Assembly (NCBI GenBank): GCA_910587255.1 | Contig: CAJUKT010000074.1 | Location: 1 to 22,591, forward strand | Origin: an uncultured Oscillospiraceae bacterium | GTDB lineage: Bacteria > Bacillota > Clostridia > Oscillospirales > Oscillospiraceae | Length of the DNA stretch: 22,591 nt | Direction: 5' to 3' | Shown: positions 6,954-15,810 of the stretch, one piece after another | Layout of the letters: the number at the start of each line of letters is the position of its first letter | How positions within the stretch are numbered: position 1 is the stretch's first letter | The notes under the pieces: model-generated | The model's input: only the letters and a program-made list of their open reading frames with translations | Told to the model about the DNA's origin: nothing | Databases searched by the model: none | Made by a program: the position numbers and the translations under genes

Positions 6954-7928
6954 ATGCAACTTATTGATGATGTTTTGCGGAAACGGTATACCGAACTGCA
7001 ACAACAAGGTCGTTCCGAAGCCGAAATAGAGAAAATATTTTCAGATATTGATTATGGAGCTGCTATGATAGAATTAATTGAAACAATGTCATCTGACCAT
7101 GTGGATCTCTTTGAAAAAACAATGTATGAGAGAGTGTTACAGGAACGAGTGCACACTGACGAATTTATATCCAGGAATGAGCAGATTTGGGGAAAAGGTT
7201 TTGTCGCGTCAGAGGCAATGTACCTAATTGCATATGAAGCAGGCAGCGATATCAATACTTATGCTAAAACTCTTCCAGAAAATCAGTATAAGGATATGAT
7301 GTTCCGTTATTGCGTATTAGGTGAATTCTATGGACGTGCTTGCCAGCAGTATCTTGAGATTCTCCATTTACTCAAAGGTGGCTTTGCCGATGGTGCGACC
7401 GCTCGCTGGCGATCTTTGTTTGAGTTAAGCGTTATTTCGGAGTTTATCAGAAACAATGATGAAAAAGTTGCCAAAGCATACTACAGTGCATCATTCACAG
7501 ATGATGGACGCTATGGTTGGGCAGGGACTGCACCTTGCTTTTCTGGATGGAAAAATCCTAATAAAATAACTTTCGAAAAAATAAAAGAACAATGCAGTAT
7601 GTCAACCGATGCATGGGAAAATCAATACAAGCTGGCAAATAAAGTTGTTCATGCAACACCGCAAGGAACTTTTGATCGTTTAGGCGTGCCATCCGGCCCA
7701 CGGACATTTACCCCAGTTGGCCATAGTGATTACGGGCTTGCCCCACCAGCAATCAATGCGGCTATTTCGCTTTCTATGATTGCAGCAGACTATTTTGGAT
7801 TTGTTTCAAGTGGAGATTCGATCGTATATATACGAGTACTAACCAAATGGGCAAATCTTATCAGAGAATACTATACAGAGATTGAAACAAGATGTTTCGG
7901 TGAAACCGAGGATAATAAGCAAGAGTAA
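6954..7928 (+). CDS. DUF5677-like protein, unknown function
   Basis: A mostly helical protein of 324 residues, without signal peptide or membrane segments. The middle part (YCVLGEFYGRACQQYLEILHLLKGGFADGATARWRSLFELSVISEFI, about 123-167) resembles DUF5677, in which an A-R-x-L-x-E segment is conserved; I recognise no catalytic motif. It lies 31 bp after the MmeI-like gene on the same strand, so it is probably co-transcribed with it. The start is uncertain. ATG 6954 has no good ribosome binding site. An ACG at 6936 in the same frame lies 7 bp after AAGGAGGG and would add MSNDFT. The gene is AT-rich like the recognition-domain segment upstream. A role with the restriction-modification enzyme is inferred only from position. 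Confidence 0.75.
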   Translation: MQLIDDVLRKRYTELQQQGRSEAEIEKIFSDIDYGAAMIELIETMSSDHVDLFEKTMYERVLQERVHTDEFISRNEQIWGKGFVASEAMYLIAYEAGSDINTYAKTLPENQYKDMMFRYCVLGEFYGRACQQYLEILHLLKGGFADGATARWRSLFELSVISEFIRNNDEKVAKAYYSASFTDDGRYGWAGTAPCFSGWKNPNKITFEKIKEQCSMSTDAWENQYKLANKVVHATPQGTFDRLGVPSGPRTFTPVGHSDYGLAPPAINAAISLSMIAADYFGFVSSGDSIVYIRVLTKWANLIREYYTEIETRCFGETEDNKQE

Positions 7929-7971
7929 CAAACCGGGGAACATGGCTCACGCTATGCTCCCCGGTTTGTTT
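7927..7971. terminator. Strong hairpin between convergent genes
   Basis: AACAAACCGGGGA (7927-7939) pairs with TCCCCGGTTTGTT (7958-7970); after one mismatch CAT/ATG pairs further, leaving a 10-base loop. The stem begins in the stop codon of the plus-strand gene and ends five bases before the tnpV stop. It probably terminates both transcripts; the T-tract is short. Confidence 0.75.
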
Positions 7972-7975
7972 GACT

Positions 7976-8341
7976 CTAAGTGCAAATAAGTTCGTTGTAG
8001 ATGATTTCTTCTGCTTGATTTCGGATACTGTTCATCTGCCTGACCCACTCCATCTGATTCTCAACTTTGAGCTGTTCTGTGATACCTTCCTGCTCTGTCA
8101 GTCGATTAACCAACTGAAAAAACATAGTTTCTGCCTGGGTATCAACCGCAATCAAATGGTCATTCAGCTTGCCGCCGAGAAGCAGGGCATTGTAGAGTGG
8201 CCTGTGTTGTGTTTTCAGGTAGTGTCTCCGCCGTTGCCCCCAGATACCAACGGGAGCGGTTTCAGGTAGAGACAAATCGGGCAGGAAATAATCGCCTTCC
8301 TGATGATAGGTGCCACCCAGTTCTTCAAATAATGACTTCAT
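7976..8341 (-). CDS. tnpV: TnpV-like mobile-element protein
   Basis: A 121-residue protein with the recognisable TnpV pattern: G-x-Y-x-x-x-G-D-Y-x-L-P-D-L near the N-terminus (TYHQEGDYFLPDLSLPE), then GIWGQRRRHYLKTQHRPLYNALLLGGKLNDHL, and near the C-terminus QMEWVRQMNSIRNQAEEII. TnpV is one of the small proteins of Tn4451; its role is not settled. I chose the ATG at 8341 because GGAGGA lies 7 bp upstream; a longer frame from 8416 adds 25 residues outside the family pattern. It runs in the same direction as polC and starts 126 bp after the polC stop. With the relaxase, mobC and recombinase fragment it supports a Tn4451-like IME that reaches nearly to polC. Confidence 0.85.
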   Translation of the reverse strand: MKSLFEELGGTYHQEGDYFLPDLSLPETAPVGIWGQRRRHYLKTQHRPLYNALLLGGKLNDHLIAVDTQAETMFFQLVNRLTEQEGITEQLKVENQMEWVRQMNSIRNQAEEIIYNELICT

Positions 8342-8467
8342 TGCAGATTCCTCCGTTTGTTCAGATTTTCTGCAATACATCGTATCGACTGTCTTTACTA
8401 CATTTTTTGAAACCATCGTTACGGAACCTCATTAAATGAACGGCCTCTCTTTTTTGCGCCATCAAGC

Positions 8468-11400
8468 TCAAAACAGCGAAAACTGGCTACTGTCCGGCAG
8501 ATCCCCAAAAGCCCCTGCCTCCTTGAGCTGTTCCAGATGCGTGGACGACACCTTACTGCAGGCCAGGGCAAACTCCTCGATGGACAAAAAATCTTTTCCC
8601 TGCCGCTTGTCCATGATATCCCAGCCCACCGTCTCCCCCAGTCCGGCCACTGATGTAAAGGGCGGAATCAAGGAACCCTTTTCCTCATCCACCAGAAAAT
8701 TAACGGCGTGGGATCGGGAGATGTCCATTCGGGCAAAGCTCAGCCCTCGCAGGTAGAACTCATAGCACACCTCCAGCGTGGTGAGCATATCCTCCTCTAC
8801 TGCCGACGGCCTGTCCTTTTTCTCCTTGGCATTCTTTTTGGCGTTAATTTCCGCCATCTTCCGCTTCACCACCTCCATGCCCCGGCACATATACTTTTCG
8901 TCGAATGCCTTGGCCCGGATGGAAAAGTAGGCCGCGTAAAAGGCCAAAGGCCGGTGAACCTTAAACCACGCGATGCGGAAGGCCATCATCACATAGGCCA
9001 CCGCATGGGCCTTTGGAAACAGGTAGGCGATCTTTTTACAGGACTCGATGTACCATTCGGGGACGCCGTGCTCCTTCATCTCATCCTCCGCCCCATCGGG
9101 CAGACCCCGGCCCTTGCGCACTGCCTCCATGATCTTGAATGCCCGGGTGTCCTTAAACCCCTTGGAGATGAGGAAGATCATAATATCGTCCCGGCACCCG
9201 ATAGCCTCGTTGACCTTAGCCGTGCCGGAGGTGATCAGGTCCTTGGCATTGCCCAGCCACACGTCGGTGCCGTGGGAGAAGCCGGACAGCCGAACCAGGA
9301 TATCAAACTGGTTTGGGTGGGTGTCCTCCAGCATTCCCCGGACAAAAGAGGTGCCAAATTCCGGGATTGCCACCGCCCCCGTGGGCCCCAGAACCTGGTC
9401 ATCGGTGAAGCCCAGCTCCTCCGATGTGGTGAACAGGCTCATGGTCTTGGGATCGTCCAAGGGAATTTTTTTGGCATCCATCCCGGTCAGATCCTCCAGC
9501 ATCCGAATCATGGACGGGTCATCGTGGCCCAGCATGTCCAGTTTCAGGAGGTTAGACTCCATGGAGTGGTATTCAAAATGGGTGGTGATAATGTCCGAAT
9601 CTTTGTCGTCCGCCGGATGCTGGGCGGGACAGAAATCGTATATCTCCTTGTCCTGGGGAATGACCACCATGCCGCCTGGGTGCTGGCCGGTGGTGCGCTT
9701 GACTCCCTCGCAGCCCTTGGCCAGCCGAAGCACCTCGGCAAAGGGGGCGTCCGTCCTGCCCACCAGCTCCAAATACTTTTTCGCGTAGCCGATGGCGGTT
9801 TTTTCCGCCACAGTGCCGATGGTGCCCGCCCGAAATACGTGCTCTTTGCCAAACAGCTCAAAGGTATACTTGTGGGCGCTGGACTGGTACTCGCCGGAGA
9901 AATTCAAGTCGATATCAGGCACCTTATCGCCGCCGAAGCCCAAAAAGGTTTCAAAGGGGATATTAAACCCATCTTTTTCATAATCTGCGCCGCATACCGG
10001 GCATTTCATGTCCGGCATGTCCGCACCGCAGCCATAGGGGTGGGCGGGATCCTGGGCATAGTCAAAGTCAGCGTGCTTGCAGTTGGGGCAGCGGTAGTGA
10101 GCGGGCAGAGAATTCACCTCGGTGATGCCTGACATAAACGCCACCAGGGACGACCCCACCGATCCCCGGGAGCCCACCAGGTAGCCGTTCTCCAGCGAGT
10201 TCTGCACCAGCTTCTGGGCCGACATATAGATCACGTCATATTTACAGCGAATGATATCCACAAGCTCCGCATTAATGCGGTCTACTACAATTTTAGGTAG
10301 TTCCTCTCCGTAAAGGCGATGCGCTTTACCCCACACCAGTTCCTTGAGCTCTCCGTCTGAGTTCTCCAGCTTGGGGGCAAACAGCCCGTCGGGAAGGGGC
10401 CGCACGTTGTCGCACCAGCTTGCAATCAGTCCGGGGTTGTCCACCACCACCTCATGGGCCCTTTCTTCGCCCAGATAAGAGAACTCCTCCAGCATCTCGC
10501 CGGTGGTGCGGAAATAGAGGGGATTGGGCTGGTCGGCATCCTCATATTCCTTTGCCGCCAGCAGCACATGGCGGTATACCTCGTCCTCCGGCTCCATGAA
10601 GTGGACATCCCCAGTGGCGCATACCGGCTTTCCAAGCCGCTCCCCCAGCTCCACCACCCGGCGGTTAAAAGCCCGCAGGTCGTCCAGGTTCCGGGCAATG
10701 GACCGGCCCTCTTTATTGGGCCGGAGCATATAGGCGTTGTTGGACAGCGGCTGAATTTCCAAGTAATCATACCAGGACGCAATGCGCTCCAGCTCCCGGT
10801 CCTCCCGCCCCGACACCACCGCCTGGAACAGCTCCCCCGCCTCGCAGGCGGAGCCGATGATGAGCCCCTCCCGGTTTTCATCAATGAGGGATTTGGGCAT
10901 GATGGGAAAACGGTTAAAGTACTCCAGATGGGCCTTAGACACCAGCTTGTACAGATTTCGCAGCCCGGTCTGGTTTTTTGCCAGCACGATCAGGTGGAAC
11001 GCGGACCGCCTTCCTCTGCCGCCCCGCTTCTGCCCGGCGAATGCCCGATTGATCTGAGCCGTCCGCTCCACTCCCTGCGCCCGCAGCATGGGGAACAGCG
11101 CTGAGAGAATCAGCCCGCAGGTTTCGGCGTCATCATAGGCCCGGTGATGCTGGAAGGGCGGCAGACCCAGAGCGGTGGCCACCGTATCCAACTTGTGGTT
11201 GGGCAGCTTGGGGCAAAGGTACTGGGCCAGAATCAGGGTATCAAAATACAGCGGATCAAATTTTCGCCCTGAGCGGGCGCAGTACGCCCGAATAAAGCCG
11301 GTATCAAAGGCGGCGTTGTGGGCGCACAGCGGCGTGTCCCCCACCCAGTCCAAAAACATGTCCACCGCATCCTCAGGCGTGGGCGCGCCCCGCAGCATCT

Positions 11401-12649
11401 CATCGGTGATGCTGGTAATAGAAACGGTTTTAGCGCTCAGAGGCTGCCCCGGCTGGGCAAAGGACGCAAACTTGTCCACTACCTCCCCGCCCCGGACGCG
11501 CACCGCGCCGATCTCAATAATGGCATCGGCCCGGGCGTCCAGGCCGGTGGTCTCCAGATCAAAGGCTACAAACTCTCCGTCAAGAGGCATGTCCCCAGGG
11601 CCATGGACCGCAGCCTGTTCGTCCACATCGTTCTGGTAGTATGCCTCCACCCCGTAGAGCACCTTGATCTTTTCTCCCCGGCCGGAGGCGTTATAGGCGT
11701 CCGGGAAGGACTGCACCACCCCATGATCGGTGATGGCGATTGCAGGATGGCCCCATTCAATGGCCCGCTTCACCACCGCCTTGGTGTCGCACAGCGCGTC
11801 CATGGTGGACATTTTGGTGTGCAGGTGAAGCTCCACCCGCTTGTCCGGCGCGGTGTCCTCCCGCCCCGGCTGTTTGGGCGCCTCATTGATGCCATAGGGC
11901 TCCAGTACAAGATCGTTATTGTCAAACCGGCCCAAGGTAAGCCGCCCTTGAACCTGAAGCCGCTGACCCTTTTTTACCTGGCCAATGATAGGTTTGGCCT
12001 CTTCCCCCTCCATAAACCGGGTGACCCGGATGGAGCCGGTCAGGTCGGTGATATCGAAGCACACCACCCAGGCCCTGCGGCGGGTGAGCTCCCGGTGCTC
12101 CACATTGAAGACCTCGCCCTCCACCAGCACGCTGCCCATATCCAGCGTCAGCTCGTTCATGGGCACAGGCTTCTTTTTCCCGCTGATCTTGCCGTAGATC
12201 TGCTTAACCCGCTTTTTCCCCTTCCCGGCAGCCGGGGCATCCGCGCGCAGCAGCTTGAGTCGCATAGCCGCCATCTGGGCCTCCAGATCCCCCGCAGGCG
12301 TCTGGGCCGGCGGCTGTACCGGCGCACTTCCCGGGGCGGTTAATTCCGGTTTTGACCCCGCCTCTTTCTCCGGGCGGGGCTGCTCCGGCGCCGAGGACAG
12401 CGGTGGAGCAGCAGGGGGCTCCCCCTCCGGCTTCTCCACCGTCACCGTGGCGGCATTTAGCCCAAACGTTTGCTTTAAGCACAACTCCGCCTGGGCCAAT
12501 GTTTCACGTGAAACATCCGTTCCCGCTGCCGCCACCTCCATGGCCCGCCGCTCCCGGTTCACCCGCACCCGGACGGGATAACTCCCTAAAACAGCCAAAA
12601 CCCCTTCCGGGAAGGGGCAGTTGGCAAAGGTCTGTTGAAAGGTTGGCAT
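8468..12649 (-). CDS. polC: DNA polymerase III alpha subunit, PolC type
   Basis: The Gram-positive replicative polymerase with built-in proofreading, 1393 residues (B. subtilis PolC is about 1437). Domains in order: N-terminal domain; a Pro/Ala-rich linker (about 74-140); an OB fold (about 165-260); PHP (VELHLHTKMS near 282); a DEDDh exonuclease inserted in PHP (FDLETTG with Asp364/Glu366, HNAAFD with Asp449, HRAYDD with His502/Asp507); then the polymerase, with a zinc site (CPNC 854-857, Cys874, CPVC 883-886) and PDIDLNF (Asp912, Asp914), and GTIGTVAEK. All expected catalytic residues are present. I took the ATG at 12649, 17 bp after the GNAT stop with AAGGAG upstream; an ATG at 12685 would overlap the previous gene. 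It is last in a minus-strand series with ispG and rseP. A mobile element now begins within about 130 bp of its 3' end. Confidence 0.97.
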   Translation of the reverse strand: MPTFQQTFANCPFPEGVLAVLGSYPVRVRVNRERRAMEVAAAGTDVSRETLAQAELCLKQTFGLNAATVTVEKPEGEPPAAPPLSSAPEQPRPEKEAGSKPELTAPGSAPVQPPAQTPAGDLEAQMAAMRLKLLRADAPAAGKGKKRVKQIYGKISGKKKPVPMNELTLDMGSVLVEGEVFNVEHRELTRRRAWVVCFDITDLTGSIRVTRFMEGEEAKPIIGQVKKGQRLQVQGRLTLGRFDNNDLVLEPYGINEAPKQPGREDTAPDKRVELHLHTKMSTMDALCDTKAVVKRAIEWGHPAIAITDHGVVQSFPDAYNASGRGEKIKVLYGVEAYYQNDVDEQAAVHGPGDMPLDGEFVAFDLETTGLDARADAIIEIGAVRVRGGEVVDKFASFAQPGQPLSAKTVSITSITDEMLRGAPTPEDAVDMFLDWVGDTPLCAHNAAFDTGFIRAYCARSGRKFDPLYFDTLILAQYLCPKLPNHKLDTVATALGLPPFQHHRAYDDAETCGLILSALFPMLRAQGVERTAQINRAFAGQKRGGRGRRSAFHLIVLAKNQTGLRNLYKLVSKAHLEYFNRFPIMPKSLIDENREGLIIGSACEAGELFQAVVSGREDRELERIASWYDYLEIQPLSNNAYMLRPNKEGRSIARNLDDLRAFNRRVVELGERLGKPVCATGDVHFMEPEDEVYRHVLLAAKEYEDADQPNPLYFRTTGEMLEEFSYLGEERAHEVVVDNPGLIASWCDNVRPLPDGLFAPKLENSDGELKELVWGKAHRLYGEELPKIVVDRINAELVDIIRCKYDVIYMSAQKLVQNSLENGYLVGSRGSVGSSLVAFMSGITEVNSLPAHYRCPNCKHADFDYAQDPAHPYGCGADMPDMKCPVCGADYEKDGFNIPFETFLGFGGDKVPDIDLNFSGEYQSSAHKYTFELFGKEHVFRAGTIGTVAEKTAIGYAKKYLELVGRTDAPFAEVLRLAKGCEGVKRTTGQHPGGMVVIPQDKEIYDFCPAQHPADDKDSDIITTHFEYHSMESNLLKLDMLGHDDPSMIRMLEDLTGMDAKKIPLDDPKTMSLFTTSEELGFTDDQVLGPTGAVAIPEFGTSFVRGMLEDTHPNQFDILVRLSGFSHGTDVWLGNAKDLITSGTAKVNEAIGCRDDIMIFLISKGFKDTRAFKIMEAVRKGRGLPDGAEDEMKEHGVPEWYIESCKKIAYLFPKAHAVAYVMMAFRIAWFKVHRPLAFYAAYFSIRAKAFDEKYMCRGMEVVKRKMAEINAKKNAKEKKDRPSAVEEDMLTTLEVCYEFYLRGLSFARMDISRSHAVNFLVDEEKGSLIPPFTSVAGLGETVGWDIMDKRQGKDFLSIEEFALACSKVSSTHLEQLKEAGAFGDLPDSSQFSLF

Positions 12650-12665
12650 CGTTCTGTCTCGCTCC

Positions 12666-13217
12666 TTATCTGTCCTCGCGCTCAATGGAGTAATGGGCGG
12701 CGTCGCACACGCCCTGGTTGTTCCGGTCCGACTTTTCCCGGACCCCCTGGAAGGCCATGCCGCACTTGCGCATGACGCCGTCGGAATGGGGGTTGTTCGT
12801 GTCGTGATAGGTCCCGATCCGCCCCACGCCCACCTGCCCGAACAGGAAGGAAATGACCGCCCCCAAAGCCTCTGTCATAATGCCCTGGTGCCACCAGTGC
12901 CGCCCCAGGCAATAACCCACGATGGGGACCTGCTCCTCCTGTTCCCAGCGCACCACGCTGATGCTCCCCACGGGCTGGGGGCCGTTTTCCTTGAGGACGA
13001 TGGCCCAATTGTAAAAAGCGCGGTCCTCGTACTGAGGGACCCACTCGCTCAAGATCCCCTCAGTCACCGACACGTCCGTATGGGCGGGCCAGGTGAGGAA
13101 TTTCGTCACCTCATCGTCGCTGGCCCAGTTGTCGAACATGGCGGGGGCGTCGGACAACTCAAACCGCCGCAGGATCAGCCGGTCCGTCTCTATGTACTGT
13201 GTTCCGATATGGTTCAT
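12666..13217 (-). CDS. RimJ/RimL-type GNAT N-acetyltransferase
   Basis: A 183-residue protein of the Acetyltransferase_3 type. It begins with the usual IETDRLILRRFELSDAPAMFDNW pattern; the acetyl-CoA binding region is in GYCLGRHWWHQGIMTEALGAVISFLF (about residues 102-127), and the C-terminal N-N-P-H-S-D-G-V-M-R-K-C-G-M strand is typical. The substrate cannot be read from sequence; relatives modify ribosomal proteins or small molecules. The ATG at 13217 follows GAGGAGG by 5 bp, so the longer frame to 13346 is not used. It lies between a DUF7674-like gene and polC, probably in the same transcript. Confidence 0.88.
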   Translation of the reverse strand: MNHIGTQYIETDRLILRRFELSDAPAMFDNWASDDEVTKFLTWPAHTDVSVTEGILSEWVPQYEDRAFYNWAIVLKENGPQPVGSISVVRWEQEEQVPIVGYCLGRHWWHQGIMTEALGAVISFLFGQVGVGRIGTYHDTNNPHSDGVMRKCGMAFQGVREKSDRNNQGVCDAAHYSIEREDR

Positions 13218-13242
13218 AGCGTCCTCCTCATTACGGGATCTC

Positions 13243-13674
13243 TCATAAAGGCCGCTGCGGCCAGTCCCAGTCGTACCGCACCCGGCCGCTTTTGTGCCAT
13301 ATGCGGATATCCCGGCGGCCCCAGCCCTTTTCCACAGACTGGGCAACTGTCATCAGATCCTCAGAAAAGTAGGAGAACGCGTTCCGCAAAACCGTTTCCT
13401 CATCCCCCAAAACCTCCAAGATCGTAACCTCTACGATATTTCGCACCTCGCCGTCTCCGTTGGCGTACATATCTTCCAAAAATTCGATATACTTACCAAT
13501 CTTCTCCCGATCCTCATTGAGCCGCAGCAACGGCACAAGGGCGCGGTGCAGCACGTCAAAAAAGACATGGCCTAAAATTTCCCCATAGCCTTCCAGATTC
13601 TCCTCGTATGCCATGCGGAATTCCGGGAATCGCTCTGCCAGCGCAAGGGCAAATGCCTCTTTGCTGCCGTTCAT
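13243..13674 (-). CDS. Small uncharacterised protein, possibly DUF7674-like
   Basis: 143 residues, acidic, no signal peptide or membrane segment. The N-terminal half (LAERFPEFRMAYEENLEGYGEILGHVFFDVL) and the following helical part resemble small proteins I associate with DUF7674, which measure about this length; the match is from memory and weak. The C-terminus is Trp/Arg-rich (WHKSGRVRYDWDWPQRP). It starts with an ATG one base after the ispG stop, with GGGGAG in the end of ispG, so it is translationally linked to an essential isoprenoid gene. Its function is unknown. Confidence 0.75.
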   Translation of the reverse strand: MNGSKEAFALALAERFPEFRMAYEENLEGYGEILGHVFFDVLHRALVPLLRLNEDREKIGKYIEFLEDMYANGDGEVRNIVEVTILEVLGDEETVLRNAFSYFSEDLMTVAQSVEKGWGRRDIRIWHKSGRVRYDWDWPQRPL

Positions 13675-13675
13675 G

Positions 13676-14713
13676 TTACAGCTCCCCGATCAGCTTCATC
13701 AGCCCCGGCACCAGCTCCTCCTCCGGCACCCTAGCCACGATCTCCCCGCACTTGAACAGCACGCCCTCGCCTTTTCCCCCGGCAATGCCCACGTCCGCGT
13801 GGCGGGCCTCGCCGGGACCGTTGACAATACACCCCATCACCGCCACCGTGATGGACTTGTCCACATCTTTTAATAGCTCTTCCACCTGATGGGCCATGGA
13901 AATCAGGTCGATTTGAGTTCGCCCGCAGGTGGGGCAGGCGATCAGCTCCGGTCCCTCCCGGCGCAGGCCCACGGCCTTCAAAATCCGCCGGGCGGCATAA
14001 ACCTCCTCCACCGGGTCCGCGGTCAGGCTCACCCGCAGGGTGTCCCCGATACCCAGGCCCAGCAGTCCGCCGATGCCCGCCGCCGCCTTCAGCTCGCCCA
14101 TGTCCCGGGTGCCCGCCTCGGTGACGCCCAGGTGCAGGGGGTAGTCGTACCGCTCCGCCATAAGCTGGTATGCCCTCATGGTGACCGGCACTGAAGACGC
14201 CTTCAGGGATACACAGATGTCCTCAAAACCATACTGTTCCAGCAGACGAATGTGCCCCAGGGCGCTCTCCACCATAGCCTCCGGGGTGGGGCCGCCGTAT
14301 TTGCCCAATAGATCCTTTTCCAACGAACCGCCATTCACTCCCACACGGATGGGAATGTGCCGCTCCTTGCAGACCTTTGCCACCGCCTCCACCCGCTCAG
14401 GCGCACCGATATTGCCGGGATTGATTCGAATTTTATCAATCCCCTGCTCCGCCGCTTCCAGGGCCAGCCGGTAGTCGAAATGGATATCCGCCACCAAGGG
14501 CACGGGACTGCCCGCTTTCAGTGTGCCGACAGCCCTTGCCGCCGCCATATCAGGTACCGCAACGCGGACAATCTGGCACCCCGCCGCTGCCAGCACCCGG
14601 ATTTGGGCCAGGGTGGCCTCAACATCGTGGGTAGGCGTGTTGGTCATGGACTGGATCGTCACAGGGGCGCCCCCGCCCAGAGGTACGCCGCCCACGTTGA
14701 GCTTTCGGGTCAT
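13676..14713 (-). CDS. ispG: 4-hydroxy-3-methylbut-2-en-1-yl diphosphate synthase
   Basis: IspG (GcpE) converts methylerythritol cyclodiphosphate to HMBPP, the penultimate step of the MEP isoprenoid pathway, using a [4Fe-4S] cluster. The 345-residue protein has the TIM-barrel part (TIQSMTNTPTHDVEATL, DIHFDYRLAL, KIRINPGNIG, RVGVNGGSLEKDLL) and the C-terminal cluster ligands CPTCGR (Cys260, Cys263) and MGCIVNGPGE (Cys295, Glu302). I used the ATG at 14713, 14 bp after the rseP stop; a frame to 14746 would overlap rseP and adds residues foreign to the family. With dxr in the same cluster it shows that the host makes isoprenoids by the MEP route, which also feeds UppS. Confidence 0.96.
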   Translation of the reverse strand: MTRKLNVGGVPLGGGAPVTIQSMTNTPTHDVEATLAQIRVLAAAGCQIVRVAVPDMAAARAVGTLKAGSPVPLVADIHFDYRLALEAAEQGIDKIRINPGNIGAPERVEAVAKVCKERHIPIRVGVNGGSLEKDLLGKYGGPTPEAMVESALGHIRLLEQYGFEDICVSLKASSVPVTMRAYQLMAERYDYPLHLGVTEAGTRDMGELKAAAGIGGLLGLGIGDTLRVSLTADPVEEVYAARRILKAVGLRREGPELIACPTCGRTQIDLISMAHQVEELLKDVDKSITVAVMGCIVNGPGEARHADVGIAGGKGEGVLFKCGEIVARVPEEELVPGLMKLIGEL

Positions 14714-14727
14714 TCTCAAACACCTGC

Positions 14728-15804
14728 CTAAGCAAAAATCTTCCAAACATCGTGGAACGCCACCACCGCCATCAGTGCCAGCAGCACCACGAAGGCCCCG
14801 GCGTGGACATAGCCCTCGTACCTCTCTGGAATGCGCCGCCGGACTACGGCATAGAGCAGTCCGTTGAGCACCACAAAGAAGATCCGTCCGCCATCCAGCG
14901 CCGGGATGGGCAGCAGATTCATCACCGCCAGGTTAACAGCAATGAGCGCCATCATACTCAGCACGCTCAAAACTCCCGTCAGCGCCGACTGGTACTTAGC
15001 GCCCTCCTCAGACACCACGTCCACCACGCCGATGACCCCGGACAACTCAGACACAGGCACCTTGCCCGTCACCAGATCGCCCAGGCTCATCCAGACAATC
15101 CGCACAAAGTCCACCGACTGTAAAAAGCCGTACTTTACCCGTCCCGCCAGGGATAAGCGCTCCGTCTGCGTAAAGCTCAGGCCAAACTTCTTGGCGGTTC
15201 CTCCATTCTCCACCACCTCAATGGAACGGGTCATGGGAAAATCATCCAGCACAATTCGCTTTCCGTCCCGCTCCACTACCAGATCAACGCCGCTTACACC
15301 ATCGTTGCGATCCAAATAGACCAGAGCATCCGCATACAGCCATACCCCATGGCCGTCCACGCGGACGATGCGGTCACCCACCATCAGCCCGCTCTCCCCC
15401 TCCAAGGTAAAGCCATCCATAAAAGAGGTGATAACGGGAACCCTGACCTCTGTAGTGCCAAGAGACAAGCCCACCGCAATAACAAGGCCCAGCAGAAAAT
15501 TCATAAACGATCCGGCGCACAGGATGATAATTTTTTTCCAGCCCTTTTGCCGGGAAAATGCCCGGGGATCGCCGGTGTCCTCATCCTCCCCCTCCATGGC
15601 GCAGTAGCCGCCGACCGGGAAAGCCCGAAGGGCGTAAAGGGTTTCTCCTTTTCTCTTAGACCACAGAGCCGGGCCCATGCCGATAGCAAACTCATTCACC
15701 TTTACCCCCAGCAGTTTTGCGGTGATAAAGTGGCCGAACTCATGGATGGCAATGAGCACTCCAAACAGCACAATGACCAACAGAACATACAAGAATCTCG
15801 CCAA
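14728..15804 (-). CDS. rseP: RIP metalloprotease RseP (site-2 protease)
   Basis: A 358-residue membrane zinc protease that cuts membrane-embedded anti-sigma factors and signal peptides. The zinc site HEFGH (residues 21-25) lies in the first membrane helix, a PDZ domain fills the middle (about 115-200), and the third ligand region is MNLLPIPALDGGRI near residue 300, followed by a C-terminal helix. The start is a TTG at 15804, with AGGTGA overlapping the dxr stop; no ATG is available nearby. Dxr and IspG flank it, as in many Firmicutes. The target cannot be told from this window. Confidence 0.95.
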   Translation of the reverse strand: MARFLYVLLVIVLFGVLIAIHEFGHFITAKLLGVKVNEFAIGMGPALWSKRKGETLYALRAFPVGGYCAMEGEDEDTGDPRAFSRQKGWKKIIILCAGSFMNFLLGLVIAVGLSLGTTEVRVPVITSFMDGFTLEGESGLMVGDRIVRVDGHGVWLYADALVYLDRNDGVSGVDLVVERDGKRIVLDDFPMTRSIEVVENGGTAKKFGLSFTQTERLSLAGRVKYGFLQSVDFVRIVWMSLGDLVTGKVPVSELSGVIGVVDVVSEEGAKYQSALTGVLSVLSMMALIAVNLAVMNLLPIPALDGGRIFFVVLNGLLYAVVRRRIPERYEGYVHAGAFVVLLALMAVVAFHDVWKIFA

Positions 15805-15810
15805 AATGGG

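Noticed and set aside
8708..10132. Long plus-strand frame opposite polC
   Set aside because: A mirror frame of the GC-rich polC coding sequence, without ribosome binding site or recognisable domain; similar antisense frames occur opposite several core genes.
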